From NCBI GenBank assembly GCA_002786025.1, contig NHNW01000020.1:372001-436000 (forward strand): 64,000 nucleotides of DNA, given 5' to 3'. The stretch comes from Zasmidium citrigriseum. Lineage: Eukaryota > Ascomycota > Dothideomycetes > Mycosphaerellales > Mycosphaerellaceae. A program made the translations under genes and the position numbers. The notes under the pieces were generated by a model, which saw only the letters and a program-made list of their open reading frames with translations, ran no database searches and was not told the origin of the DNA. Shown here one piece after another: positions 32,142 through 43,525 of this stretch; position 1 is the first letter of the stretch, and every line of letters starts with the position of its first letter.

Positions 32142-32620
32142 GGTGGATGATTTCGCTCGGTGTTGGTAGGTGTAGTTCAGAAGAAAAGTGAGGACAGGAT
32201 TGTCTTTCATGAAGTTGATAAGGAAAGGTCTTTGATCACGATGTGTTGGCCCGTTTCGAGGCAAAAGTGAGAAAGCGCCGGCTAGTCGGGGTTCGGGAGG
32301 GAGGCGCCGAGGACGGGCCGTCAGCTTGATCGCGACTTCCAAGTGAGTGAAGTGAAGACGGCAAACGATCACCGCCGGCGACCCTTACGCGCGCCCTCAC
32401 CCCCTCGCCGTCTTCCTCTCACCACCGACGGCGTCACCTCCGCCTCCATCTCCGCCACCACATCACGCTCCTTGAACGCCGCCGTCGAGCTGATGAGCAG
32501 GCCGCCGCGGCGCATCCGGTGCTGAGGAGACGCCGCATCACGACCACGATCTCACTCCACCCCTCGCTCGCTTTCGACATCTGACACCGACGACAACGAC
32601 ACAACTAGACCCCACCCATC
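32142..32620. promoter_or_regulatory. Divergent promoter of QNG1 and UBA2
   Basis: 479 bp between two head-to-head ATG codons. The UBA2 side is a pyrimidine-rich leader with CACC and CGAC runs. No clear TATA box. Shared regulation is possible but not shown. Confidence 0.45.
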
Positions 32621-34597
32621 ATGCAGCGCCGCGGACGTGACGGCTACGTCGCGCAGTCACTCGGCTCTCCAACCTTTAAGAGAGTGAAGGAGAGCCGGGT
32701 GCTGCTCGTCGGCGCCGGTGGCATTGGCTGCGAGCTTCTGAAGAACCTCGTTTGCTGTGGGTTTGGTAGTGGACTTCAGGCGCCAAATGGCCCGAACGGT
32801 GCCGAAGCAGCTGCGCCGGTGCCAGACAGAAAGGCGGAGATTGTCGTGATCGACCTGGACACTATCGACCTGAGCAACCTGAATCGGCAATTTCTGTTTC
32901 GGAAGCAACACATCAAGAAGCCAAAGGCTTTTGTGGCAAAAGAGACCGCAAGCCAGTTCAACCCCTCTGTGAACATCGATGCGCATCACGCGTCAATATT
33001 CGACAACAAGTACGATGTCGAATTCTATGAGGGCTTTGATATCGTCTTCAATGCGCTCGACAACCTCGCTGCACGCCGGCATGTGAACCGCATGTGTCTG
33101 GCTGCAAACGTACCCCTGATTGAGAGTGGAACCACGGGTTTCAATGGCCAGGTCCAGGCGATCAAGAAGGGCGAGACCGAATGCTACGACTGCAACGAGA
33201 AGCCCGTCCAGAAGTCATTCCCGATTTGTACTATTCGATCGACGCCATCTCAGCCAATTCACTGCATAGTCTGGGCGAAATCATATCTGCTGCCTGAGTT
33301 GTTCGGCACAAGCGAGGACGAATCGTCAGATATGACGACAACGGATGGTGATGATGCAGCAGAGGTTGCAGAGCTGAAGAAAGAGGCCGATGCATTGAAG
33401 AAGATTCGGGAGCTGATGGGCACGAGCGACTTCGCAAAGGAGGTGTTCAATAAGGTCTTCCACGACGACATTCAGCGGTTGTTGACGATGAGCGACATGT
33501 GGCAGAGCAGGAAGGCCCCCGAGCCTCTTCGCCCCTTCGAAAAGGTCAACATCGACTCTGACCCAGTGGAGCAGGGACAGGTGTTGGCAAATGAGAAAGT
33601 CAACGAGTTGTGGAGTCTACAGGACAATTTGAAGGTCTTCAGCTACGCCATCGACAGACTCAGCAAGCGGGCGAAAGATGGGGAGAGTGTGATCGAGTTC
33701 GACAAAGACGACAAGGACACTCTGGACTTTGTGGCAGCTGCCGCAAATCTGCGATCCCTCATTTTCGACATATCCGTCAACACCGAGTGGGATATCAAGC
33801 AAATGGCAGGAAACATCATCCCAGCGATTGCTACTTCCAACGCCCTCACGGCCAGCCTGTGTGTACTGCAGGCCTTCAAGATCATTCGAAGCCAGACGCC
33901 AGCGCGGAAGCCTTCAGTACCGGCCGCTGTTTCTAACTCGAACAACGCCGAAGCCAATGGCAAGCCTGAGCCTCTCTTGGGCGGTGCGAAGATGGTTTTC
34001 CTGCAGTCGAAGCAGACGGAGCGCATGATCAGCAGTGACCGCCTGGTTGCACCTCGACCAGACTGCGCCGTCTGCTCACCATTCTACGCCAAAGTTCACG
34101 TGAAGGAAGGTAGCAAGCCTACTCTACAACAGCTTGTTGAGCTCCTCAAGCTACGCCTGAACTACGACGAGTTCTCCATCGCCGCCGCAGAAGGAAAGCT
34201 CATCTACGATCCGGATCTGGAAGACAACCTTCCAAAACCGCTAGCGCATTTCGGCATTGATGGCACAAGCATCAGCTTCCTCACGGTGCAGGACGACAGC
34301 GACGAGCCAAAGGTCGACCTGGTGCTTAGTGTGAAGAGCAAAGAGACCATTGACGGAGCCGATGACATCGCTCTTCTACCCGACACCATCGTCTTACCTC
34401 CAAAGCCGCCGAAAAAGACCGAAGTCAACGGGGATGCGGATGAGGCTGGAGAGATCGAGCCAATTCCAACTTCCAGTTCGGGCGCGAAGCGGAAGCGGGA
34501 GGGAGAGGACGATCTGGAGGAGGGCGCGAAGAAGAAGGCCAAGGCGGACGAGCCGATCTTGGTGACGGAGGACGACGGCTCCATCCTTCTTGACTGA
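32621..34597 (+). CDS. UBA2: SUMO-activating enzyme subunit Uba2
   Basis: Single exon, 658 aa. Catalytic subunit of the SUMO E1, working with Aos1 to adenylate SUMO and pass it to its own Cys and then to Ubc9. Seen: nucleotide-binding VLLVGAGGIGCELLKNL (about 28-44), VVIDLDTIDLSNLNRQFLFR, the catalytic Cys203 in PICTIRSTPSQPIHCIVWAK, the zinc pair ECYDC upstream and DCAVC near residue 485, an adenylation-domain helix set, the C-terminal ubiquitin-like fold, and a basic nuclear signal (KRKRE, KKKAKAD) before the end. The length matches fungal Uba2. It shares the window with a Ulp1-like protease. Confidence 0.95.
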   Translation: MQRRGRDGYVAQSLGSPTFKRVKESRVLLVGAGGIGCELLKNLVCCGFGSGLQAPNGPNGAEAAAPVPDRKAEIVVIDLDTIDLSNLNRQFLFRKQHIKKPKAFVAKETASQFNPSVNIDAHHASIFDNKYDVEFYEGFDIVFNALDNLAARRHVNRMCLAANVPLIESGTTGFNGQVQAIKKGETECYDCNEKPVQKSFPICTIRSTPSQPIHCIVWAKSYLLPELFGTSEDESSDMTTTDGDDAAEVAELKKEADALKKIRELMGTSDFAKEVFNKVFHDDIQRLLTMSDMWQSRKAPEPLRPFEKVNIDSDPVEQGQVLANEKVNELWSLQDNLKVFSYAIDRLSKRAKDGESVIEFDKDDKDTLDFVAAAANLRSLIFDISVNTEWDIKQMAGNIIPAIATSNALTASLCVLQAFKIIRSQTPARKPSVPAAVSNSNNAEANGKPEPLLGGAKMVFLQSKQTERMISSDRLVAPRPDCAVCSPFYAKVHVKEGSKPTLQQLVELLKLRLNYDEFSIAAAEGKLIYDPDLEDNLPKPLAHFGIDGTSISFLTVQDDSDEPKVDLVLSVKSKETIDGADDIALLPDTIVLPPKPPKKTEVNGDADEAGEIEPIPTSSSGAKRKREGEDDLEEGAKKKAKADEPILVTEDDGSILLD

Positions 34598-35185
34598 AGA
34601 ACACAACAGATACCCAATTTCGACGGCGTTTTCGTGGATTTTGCTTGCATGGGATGCGAAGGCGCAATTGGAGATGGGGGTCTTGGGAACATTACCCAGC
34701 ACACCTTCGACACGATACGGATTGATGCATTATGGGAGAAGACATCAAGACGGGCCTTTGCTGCGAGGTGGATGGTCTGTCTGGACTTGATCAGTTGGCT
34801 TGGACCTCGACAGTACTGAGGCCCGACCATGAGACAATGTGTAACATAAGAAACTCACACTTCGTAGCATGCACCGCTCTCGCTGTAGAGGCGTTGAGCT
34901 GGTGCTGCGACCAATACTACTGATGCGACATGTACGGCCTTTTCCACCTCACAGACTGTTCCAATGAGAAGTGATATGTGTCAGATAGATATGTCTCAGT
35001 ATGCGTAAGCTTTCTGATGGTACAAAATCAAACAGATAGGATTACGCCACGTCCTTCATGCCGCTTGTTGCTCATGCCATTCTTTACTTCGTCACCGCCG
35101 AACCCTCACATACATCACTTAAAGCCAGGGGATTGAAGTCGCCATTCGAATGTCCATCGTAGAAACTTCTCAATACGATTATGAT
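34598..35185. other. Intergenic
   Basis: 3' flanks of two convergent genes. No gene, repeat or RNA recognised. Confidence 0.4.
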
Positions 35186-35990
35186 CTAGACAAGACGAGC
35201 CGTCTCATCATCAGTGCTAGGCCTAGGCTGGTTGCTATCGTGATGATTGTACGAAGGTCCCTCAGCTGGGTGGTGCTCATCGGCATCGACCATATGAACA
35301 GGTTCGTAAGACTCCTTGCTGTCGCTGGAGACGTGGGACATGGCGCGGGGGTGTTGCGAGTGCTTGTTGGACAGGTCGCCGTGGCAGTGGGGACACCTGG
35401 TGTTGAAGAAGGGGTTGCGGATTTGGAGTTCGCGGAGGACGAAGTAGCAGTGGATGACGCTGGAAGCTTTTGTTAGCAGGGGTGAAGGGATTTTGGCGGG
35501 AGTCGGGAATGGGGACTTACAAGTTCAGCATCATAGGCACGGTACCATATGTTCCGACCATGACGATTCCATGATTTGATCGCCACCCGTTGGAGAGCAT
35601 GATCCAACCGGGAATGAGGACGCCCATGAGGAATGCTCCACAGAAGAGGTCGACGAAGATGTTTGGGATGCGGAATTTGGCGCCGCCGCAGAGGTGGACA
35701 AGCGCTGTGACGGCGGAGAAGGTCATGGGGATGATGCCGATGACCGGGCAGATCAAGTCGGTGTCGATGCCGTGGGCGAGGAGGAAGGGGAAGGCCGGGA
35801 CCCAGGCGAGAAGGGTGGTGATTCGCAGGAAGCGGACGATGGGTTCGTGCTGGTCTTCCATGGTGTTCATGTTGTTGTTGTTCGAGACGGTGGTCGAGTG
35901 AGATGGGGTGCGGGTGAGTTTAGCGTTGTGACCGAGGACGTAGAGGTGGTTGAAGCGACAGATGGTGCAGTCGGAGCAGTCTTTGGGCAT
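35186..35990 (-). CDS. Four-helix membrane protein, unknown
   Basis: Exon 1 35521-35990, exon 2 35186-35459; 247 aa; 61-bp intron with a GCTAAC branch site and CAG acceptor. I do not recognise the family. Four hydrophobic segments are visible: ITTLLAWVPAFPFLLAHGI, LICPVIGIIPMTFSAVTALVHL, IFVDLFCGAFLMGVLIPGWIML and GIVMVGTYGTVPMMLNFVIHC, the last crossing the exon junction, which supports the splice. The N-terminus has a short Cys/His-rich stretch (MPKDCSDCTICRFNH), and after the last helix comes RCPHCHG, so a metal-binding role is possible (inference). The tail is His/Asp-rich and hydrophilic. The ATG at 35990 is chosen because upstream in-frame codons lack ATG. Confidence 0.72.
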
Positions 35991-37712
35991 GCCAAGAAAG
36001 TGATGGTCTTGATGGGGGTAGTGCTTCGTTGGACAATGATGGTGTCTTTGGTACTTAAGAGATGACAAGAGGGCGATGAGGGAGAGGGAGGATTGTCACT
36101 GCCTACCGGGTGTTGTGAGGAGACTAGTCGAATCCTTCTCAGGCTGCAGCTTAACACTGCCACCGCAGGTCTCCATTGGCGGGGGACCGTTTGTGTTTCA
36201 AGTCTGCTGCAGACTGCGGTTGAGTCGGTCCCAATGGAGTCACCGTGGGCGGGTACTGACGCTGCTATGGGAACCACAGATCCAGAGTTGCAATCTGATG
36301 GTATGTGGACGCTCGTGTCGAAGAATACTGAAGCCTGTAATGGGATGATTCCGCGGCGCGGTTCTTGAGTCTGGAGGGTTTGCTGATGTCTGCGTCTCCA
36401 CATCCAGTCCGAAATTCGCTCGGCGATCGGAGGGCAAAGCAGAGCCATAGAGTGATATTGCCACTTCCTGATGCCAGGTATGTTGTTATCTTGGGTGCAA
36501 TCGGCGAGGATGCTCGCGCTTTGCTCGGGACATGCTGTGCCTCAGGTTTTCAGGCATGCCAGCAGGTGTTCTTCAGCCTCTTGTGGGAAGAGGCTTGGAC
36601 AATGGATCAATCAGATGCCTGTCCGCACATCAGTCAGCCCTTTTGATCAGTGAGGGCTGTGTTATGCCGGTCGAAGTGGTTGTTGTGGTTTCAATGGGGC
36701 TGTGTGCCGAGAGAAGGTGAAGTCTCAGGTCCACTTAATATACCCAAAGGGGACTAGCTCTGGCGCCAATCAACCACGCGTCCAGCTCCAGCCTCTGGCA
36801 GCAAACTAACGGTACTCTTACAACAACCGAATGATGATGTTCCATCAAGCAATCCGTCGTCAGTCGACAACTCATCGCCTCCGAGCATGACCCCCCGCGC
36901 TGTACACTCGCGTGCGGGTGAGTAGTGTCGGCCGCAACTATGGCACCATGCTATATCCTGGCTGACACCTGGAACTCAAGTCTCATAAGCCCTCTGGAAC
37001 ATCGGAATCGTGAGAAGTGGAAGAACGATCGTGCCGGAGAGCGTCTTCAGCAACCCCTTTCGACGAGGTTAGTTACTTGATGCCTTGGAAAAGAACGCTG
37101 TTGCCATCTCCGAAGTCAGTCTCCTGTCCGGAAAACATGTCTCTCCTGATATCGATTCGATAGCATCCACGTGATGTATGACAACCTCGACTGGGGACCA
37201 CCTAGTCTATGACCGGCTTCACTTGACCAGGTGCCCACGATCTCGGAAAGATGGCAACCACGGCCGCGGACCGTCCATACGGTTCCGCGTCCTGTTGTCT
37301 TGAATGCAATGCAATACACATGTGCATTGCAGACCAATCTTCGTCGAACTTGCTTACAGAACGCCCACTTTCACGTTGCAAGCTCCTTGCTCAGGGACGC
37401 AAAGATTGAGCATACCGAAGCCAAGGCCATCGCCGAAAGCGAGGACAATATACTTTATCAGTTCCTGTTGGGTTAATAAGCTTAGCTATGCCAGACCTTG
37501 CTGCCTCCCAACCAGGATCGGGTGACAAGATTCTCACAATGTACCTGGCGGTCAAGTATGATCGCCTTCTTGCTCGACGCCCTTCTCTTCAGTTATCTCG
37601 TCGAGACACTGAATCACTGATCACTTTCTAAACACGATGGCCCGCTTTTCACCATACTCTCCTTACCGCGTTTGAGAACTGACTACCCTGAGGCTGCAAA
37701 GCGCTTGCAAAC
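35991..37712. other. Long intergenic stretch, no supported gene
   Basis: 1.7 kb with only short open frames (60-95 codons) and no domain, splice structure, repeat or tRNA that I can support. It contains the promoters of the two divergent flanking genes. Confidence 0.45.
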
Positions 37713-39104
37713 ATGAAGATCAGCGGGCACACTTCTGGAGAGACAGTCATAGGGGTGGTGGTGGCCTTCACGGTCGTTGCGGCGCTATGCACGATTCTGA
37801 GGCTCTGGACTCGACTCTTCATCGTGCGTAGTCCAGGCTGGGACGATCTTTGCATTACGGCTTCGGCTCTATTGACCTGCATGCTGTCTGCTTGCATGGT
37901 CGAGCAAGGTACGTTCGCACGAGAAGTGTTAATCAAAATACATACTGACTTATGTGCTAGTCAAGTATGGAATGGGACGCCACGGATCAACATTGACCGC
38001 CACCGACAAAACACGCTCACTTATATGGTTCTGGATATCGATATGGGTATGCACTTGTTGGCATCCACTATATTGGAACCCGAGACTGACTTCTGGACTA
38101 CAGGTCTACTACCTTGCTCTCGGGTTCGCCAAGCTGAGCATCCTCCTACAGTACATGCGCATCTTCGGGAACATCCCCAAGTTCAGAATCGCTTGCTACA
38201 TCGTCATCGCTATAGTGGCCATCTTCACCCTATGGACATTCTTTACGGCAATGTTCCTATGCCAGCCCATTCATCACTTTTGGAATCCCGATGGACCCGG
38301 CCAGTGCTTGAATAAACTGGTGCTTTGGTACGTGAAGACGAATACACGGATTAAAGTAATAGTAATGTGAGGGCTGACTATGTTCAAGGTTTTTCAACTC
38401 AAGCTTCAACATTGTGACTGACATTGCGACTGCGGCCCTTCCTCTACCAGTTTTGAAGAGCCTCAACCTGCCAAAGAAGCAGCGGTACATGCTTATGGGC
38501 GTGTTGTCACTTGGAGGCATGTGCCCCTCTCGCCTAATGGTGTGAGCTTGTGAATTGACACTACCCAGGAGCGATATGTATCATATCGATCGTCCGTTTC
38601 CATTCCCTCTACGCCATAGCCATCTCAGACGACCCAAGCTGGGACAATCCTCTCGCCGCCCTTTGGGCCACGCTCGAAGTCAACGTAGGCATCATCGCCA
38701 GCTGCCTACCCACTCTCAAAGGGCTCTGCGCCCGCTACTTTCCCAAACTCCTCTCCATTACCGTGCCGTCACAAGAGCCCACGCCAGTCTTCGAGCTCAG
38801 CGGGCCAGGAAAATCCGATGCAAGCTGCTCTGCCAATCTCAGGCGGTCCAATCGTTGGGATGCAAACGACAATCATAGCCGGCTCACGAGATTTGGTCGT
38901 CGGTTTGGGAGAATGCGGATTCAAGAGATTGATAATGAGAGTCAGAGGTCTGCGACGGATCATATTGTTAGTCCGGTGGATATTAAGGATGGGATTAAGG
39001 TCACTACTGTCGTGGAGCAAGTCGAGAGGAGGAAAGAGGAAAGGCGGCAGTCGGAGGAGAGTCGTGAGAATTTGGTGCCGGCCACACCGAGAGAGCGCTC
39101 TTGA
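37713..39104 (+). CDS. Pth11-like rhodopsin-domain membrane protein
   Basis: Exons 37713-37908, 37961-38046, 38104-38327, 38389-38516 and 38569-39104; 389 aa. Seven membrane segments fit the fungal rhodopsin-domain/Pth11-like family: VIGVVVAFTVVAALCTILRLWTR, WDDLCITASALLTCML, the helix over exons 2-3 (WFWISIWVYYLALGF AKLSILLQYMRIF), ACYIVIAIVAIFTLWTFFTAMF followed by PIHHFW, NIVTDIATAALPLPVL, the segment LMGVLSLGGAICIISIVR over intron 4, and VNVGIIASCLPTL. The cytosolic tail is charged. Intron 4 has a GC-AG border (donor GCATGT); using it restores the conserved helix, while the nearby GT does not. Family members sense surface or host cues in some fungi; ligand unknown. Confidence 0.84.
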
Positions 39105-39580
39105 TTGCGTGCCGGTCAGGCGTTCTGGTATGTCTCGCATCGGTGCGCAGATGTCATTCGAACGTGACATTGCTAAATTGTTGCATAGGTTCACTTTTCG
39201 AGAGTCCGCAAGAATGTGTCTGTTGATCATGGAGAATACAAGCTTCTTATTAGATGGTATGGCATGCTCATGCAATGCAAGGAAGATATTCCACATTGAC
39301 AACCATCTTTGTCTCCAACTGCCGCTAGCATCGCAGTGACGATCTATCAGGCGCTGGGCCTCGTGGTGCTTGGGCGGCTGCGTTGCCGCCCACATGGGGC
39401 AGCTCGGCGGTTAAGAGACTGACGACCACACTAACTCCTTAGGCACATACTCTGATACAGTAAAGACCGTGCAGTCCAACGGCACAGCAAATAATGACGA
39501 GAAACAAATAGTCGAAATTGCGTACACGACTTTCGCGATGGTCTCCGTTCTCAGACTTTCTACTCGGCCTCCCGTCGACG
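39105..39580. other. Intergenic
   Basis: Promoter of the surface protein gene; no separate gene seen. An upstream exon for the next gene cannot be excluded. Confidence 0.35.
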
Positions 39581-41663
39581 ATGGGCTCTCCTCAAACGAT
39601 ATGCTGGACAACGCCAGCGTCGATGCTGATCTCACTTCTTGCAGGTGTTATCTTCGCACTGGCCCACCACATATTATACTCAAGCCTTGCTGGCACGACC
39701 GCTCAAGGAAGCAACTACGACATTGCGGGTTACAGCGTCTCTCAACAGCAGATCAATACCGCCAGCGGCACAGCGCTGGCCTTCCTTGCCAAAGTATGCC
39801 TGGTTCTTGCGATCTCAATTGCATACACTCAAGTTTTCTGGAAAGCAGTTGGAAGATCTCAAACACAAGTTCGAACACTGGACACCATCTCGTCGGTCTT
39901 GAACAATGTGTGGGCGTTTGTGCAAGTGAAGGTCTGGTGGAAGTATCCCGTCTTGCTTCTATTGGCATTATCGATATGGTATGTGATAGAATAACTTCGC
40001 GGAAACATGATCTGACGCTCTCAGGTTGGTCCCAATCGCTTCAGTCATTACTCCCGCGACACTATCTGTCGTCGTGGCGCCTTTATCGCCACCATCAAGC
40101 TCTTCCGTTCATGTCCCACAAGCGGACTTCAGTAGCTTGAAGCTCATCAGTCCCGGACAGGTCATCGGCCATTCTTACGATAGAGCGATGGTCTACAATG
40201 GTCCTGACCAGATTGTCCAGAGAGTTGCCCAAGCAGTCTCGTCTTCTGCTTCTATACTGCCCATCACACCACCCAGCGCGAACTCCAGCTGGCAATTGGA
40301 CTTTGCTGGGCCATATCTCAAATGTAGCAACGTCAACGACACGCCCAAGCATAAGATGCAACAGAATATTCTCCTCCCATACAGGAATGGAAGCTACTGT
40401 CAGAACTACTACAACTACCTCTCCTGGACAGCCACGCCGGGAAATACGCCTGGAGCTCAGAATCGAGCCACGGACCCTTTCGCAAATAGCCCCATGACAT
40501 TCGCTCCAAAGAAACCATTCGACATGCACACAGGTACACTTGGCCCACTCGACTACAAAGAATTCGAGGCCAACTTATCCACAAAACCCAGTGAAGTTGC
40601 AACTATCTACTTTGCGATCATGCCCAATTTCAAGGGGTTGACATTGGGAGAATGCCCACTCGGCTCTCTTTCAACAAGTCATCAGGATCTCAGCACCAAT
40701 TTCGATGGCTCGACATTCTTGCAGTGCCAACTATACAACACGACATACCGTACGAACTTCACCTATACCGACGGCAAACAGGCTATCTCGACTGAATATC
40801 CGCATCCTGACCAGGCTCAGCCTGTGGACACCTTGGCTGGATTCTTCTTTGACCATGGGGAGGAAGAATGCCCTAAGATCAATACCTCCAACGAGACTTG
40901 CATGGTCGACCCAGTGACGCTGCAACGGCTGTCATATCAGGCCATCATGGATGCATTTGGACGAGTACTTGTTGGATCCGTACACAATGGTGATACTAAC
41001 GACCATTCGACTTATGTCGTATCGACCAGCGTTCTTTCGAGTCCGTTGCTCTCGACTCGCGAGCTAGCCTTTCTATCCAAAGACACAAGTTGGGCCAAAG
41101 CAGGAGACGGCGCTTTCCAGAACTCAAGCGCTGAAGTCGCCAGCCTTTACTCAAGTCTGAAAGACGCTGTACCCGAGCGTCTCCTGAAGGACAGCCTGCA
41201 AGAGCTCTTCCAAAACGTCACCATCAGCATGCTCTCATCCCCATCCCTCCAAGCCAACGCATCTTCGCCATTCGCTCCTCCGCCAGTCAACGTCACATTC
41301 CATACCTACGCACCGACGTACGTCTACGCCGTCAAGACGCTTTGGCTCGCGTACGGGATCGCGATCGGAATCTCGACTGTTGGGGTGATCATCGGGCTAT
41401 GCTGTATCATTAGTACTGGAGCCTCATTCTCGAATGACTTCTCGACTATACTTCGTGCTGCTAGACAAGCATCCATTGGCGTGGACGTGAAAGAGACGGA
41501 TGGAGATGGAAAGGACCCTTTGCCGAAGTACCTCGCGGAGGCGACTGTGACTTTTGAGGGAGGGATTTGGAATTTGCGTGATGGACTAAGAAGTACTGCG
41601 TCAGCACAAGAGATGGAGACAGAGGGGAAGCGACGATTCAGATTGTTTCAAAGAGCAGGCTGA
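39581..41663 (+). CDS. Large membrane protein with glycosylated ectodomain, unknown
   Basis: Exons 39581-39978 and 40025-41663; 678 aa; 46-bp intron. Three N-terminal membrane helices (ASMLISLLAGVIFALAHHIL, ALAFLAKVCLVLAISIAYTQVF and YPVLLLLALSIWLVPIAS) frame the start; the third spans the exon junction, which supports the splice. A large region of about 380 residues follows with many N-glycosylation sequons (NSSW, NGSY, NTTY, NETC) and several Cys, so it is likely outside the cell or in the lumen. A final helix (LWLAYGIAIGISTVGVIIGLCC) leads to a charged cytosolic tail. This layout is common in filamentous fungi, where it is annotated without known function (sometimes misleadingly as formylmethionine deformylase-like). 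Confidence 0.78.
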
Positions 41664-41847
41664 TGAGGATTGCTACGAGACTGGTATGCCTTCCTGTCCT
41701 GACACGGACCGTCACACTTCCTTCCGTTCGTTGAAATCATATCCATCAACGCCGTCCTGTCAGCTTCCTTCCCACCTCATCAAAATCATTCCAATACTCC
41801 GGATCTATGCCGTCACTACTGTGGAATTCCTGGACACCAGCATCGAT

Positions 41848-42850
41848 TCACTTCATTTTCACTGCGTTTGCATCGCGATCCTTGTTTTCATGCCACTGGA
41901 GTCCACTCGTGGCAGAGCGGGCCGACGAGACGTTGTCCCAGTGGAGAACTAGCATGTTGGGCGGGTTGTCGGTTCTCAGCCTGATGTACTCGAGTTCTAA
42001 CTGCTGCCACCTTCCAGCGTACACTCGTGACTCCAGTCCGGTGCTGTCTTTCTCAGACTCAGAGCTTGGTTCGAAGGCCATCGACGCTTCGAGTGGTACT
42101 CCGCTCAAGGTGCCGATCAAGGCTGAGCGGCCGCCAATTGGAACTGCACCGCCACTATCCTTGGTGGTCAATGTCTTCACGCCTTCAAGCTGATACAGGG
42201 CGGTCAACATCCAGATCTTTGGCTTAACTCCACAGAATCTCCTGAACATGAAGTCCGTCCTCGCAATCGAGAGCCATTTTCGCAACTTCGAATTTGCCTC
42301 TGGGTTGGAGAATACCACTTGCTCAAGGAACTTTTGCGGACTGGATTGTATTCAGCATGATTCACAATGCAGAGGAGACTGACTTCTCGAGCTCAACGCT
42401 TTTGCCTTTCTCAGCTTCCAAGATCTTACTACCTGACAATTCGACGCCGGATTGTGCATTGCCAGAATCGAGCAAGCCAATAACGGTGGCGGACCTGCTG
42501 CTCTTCTCGGCAATGATTTTGCCTTCCCAATCTGTAGTCAAGGTCCACTTGGCAAGCTCAGACTCGCTGGATTTCTGGTCAGCGATGCAGCTGGAGGAAA
42601 TTCGATGTTCAACGTACTCAAGAGGTCGAGCCCTGCAAGAACGACCATTATGTTCAAGGGTTGATGATACCAAGCTCCAATCACTAGATGACCAAGACAG
42701 AGCTGCTGCGGATGATATCCTTTGGTGTATACCATGAGCGTAGGCTCGTTCAACAACGCCATGTGAACATGTAGGTTGACAGGATGATGGATTGTATTCG
42801 TCTTTTTGGATGCGAAGGCAGCCTCCACGACAAAGTGCAGGTGGCCCCAT
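41848..42850 (-). CDS. Uncharacterised fungal protein, 5' part uncertain
   Basis: Model: exon 1 42384-42850, exon 2 41848-42340; 319 aa; 43-bp intron (short) that joins LEN-PQKFLEQVVFSNPEAN in frame. The second half is convincing coding sequence: WTLTTDWEGKIIAEK, SATVIGLLDSGNAQSGVEL, NSKLRKWLSIARTDFMFRRFCGV, KIWMLTALYQLEGVKTL, QQLELEYIRLR. The first 45 residues are doubtful: in the next frame the same DNA encodes a more protein-like HLHFVVEAAFASKKT and LHVHMALLNEPTLMVYTKG, which breaks off near 42715. So a frameshift, a missed upstream exon or a sequence error is likely there. Convergent with the membrane-protein gene, 184 bp apart. Function unknown. Confidence 0.55.
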
Positions 42851-43525
42851 GCAGGCTACTCAGTTCCATGCATTGTACAACATCAATTTCTTGGTCTGGA
42901 CAGATCACAGAAGTCGTGTCACCCGCTTGGCAACGCCAGCCTCTCGGGTTTGCGGTCGGAGTGACTTGATGTCACTGCCGATTCAAGCCTTTGCTGCCGC
43001 CGCGAGCAAGATGTGCGTTGTCGAGTGTCCTGGAAAAGCGCAAATGCAGATCCAGTAAGTGCGTGTAGAGGTATACGACCGTCGGCGCTTCTGAATTCAG
43101 AATCCTATGTCATGACTACCGTCTATGCGGAGAACTTGATGGTGTATGTTGACGGGCAAGATGAAGAAACCTACACAAGGTAGCAGCACTTTATTATCCG
43201 TCCGAGATCGGGCACGCTTTGAGGGCAACACAGTGCTGTCGGCAGCAATGTTTCCAGAAATTGCTTGCTCGATTGAGGAATTGTTGTTCATGATGTTTGT
43301 ATAAGAGGTCTCAGAGGGAAAGGGGCGTGAGGTTGAACGACGCCAAGACCGATCCCGGCTTGAGTCGAGCCTCCGATCAAGACATCGACATCGTCGCATC
43401 TCCGTCTTCTTTCCTCCGACAAGAACAACACGCCACACGCTCTCGCAAGCCCCCAACGCGCACCGACTGACCCAGGACACTCTGGCTCAGTCCACGAACG
43501 ACCGCAAACCCTCAACAGACGTTTT
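42851..43525. other. Intergenic or missed 5' exon
   Basis: Contains the promoter of the F-box/WD/UIM gene on the plus strand and possibly an undetected first exon of the minus-strand gene ending at 42850. No other feature seen. Confidence 0.35.
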
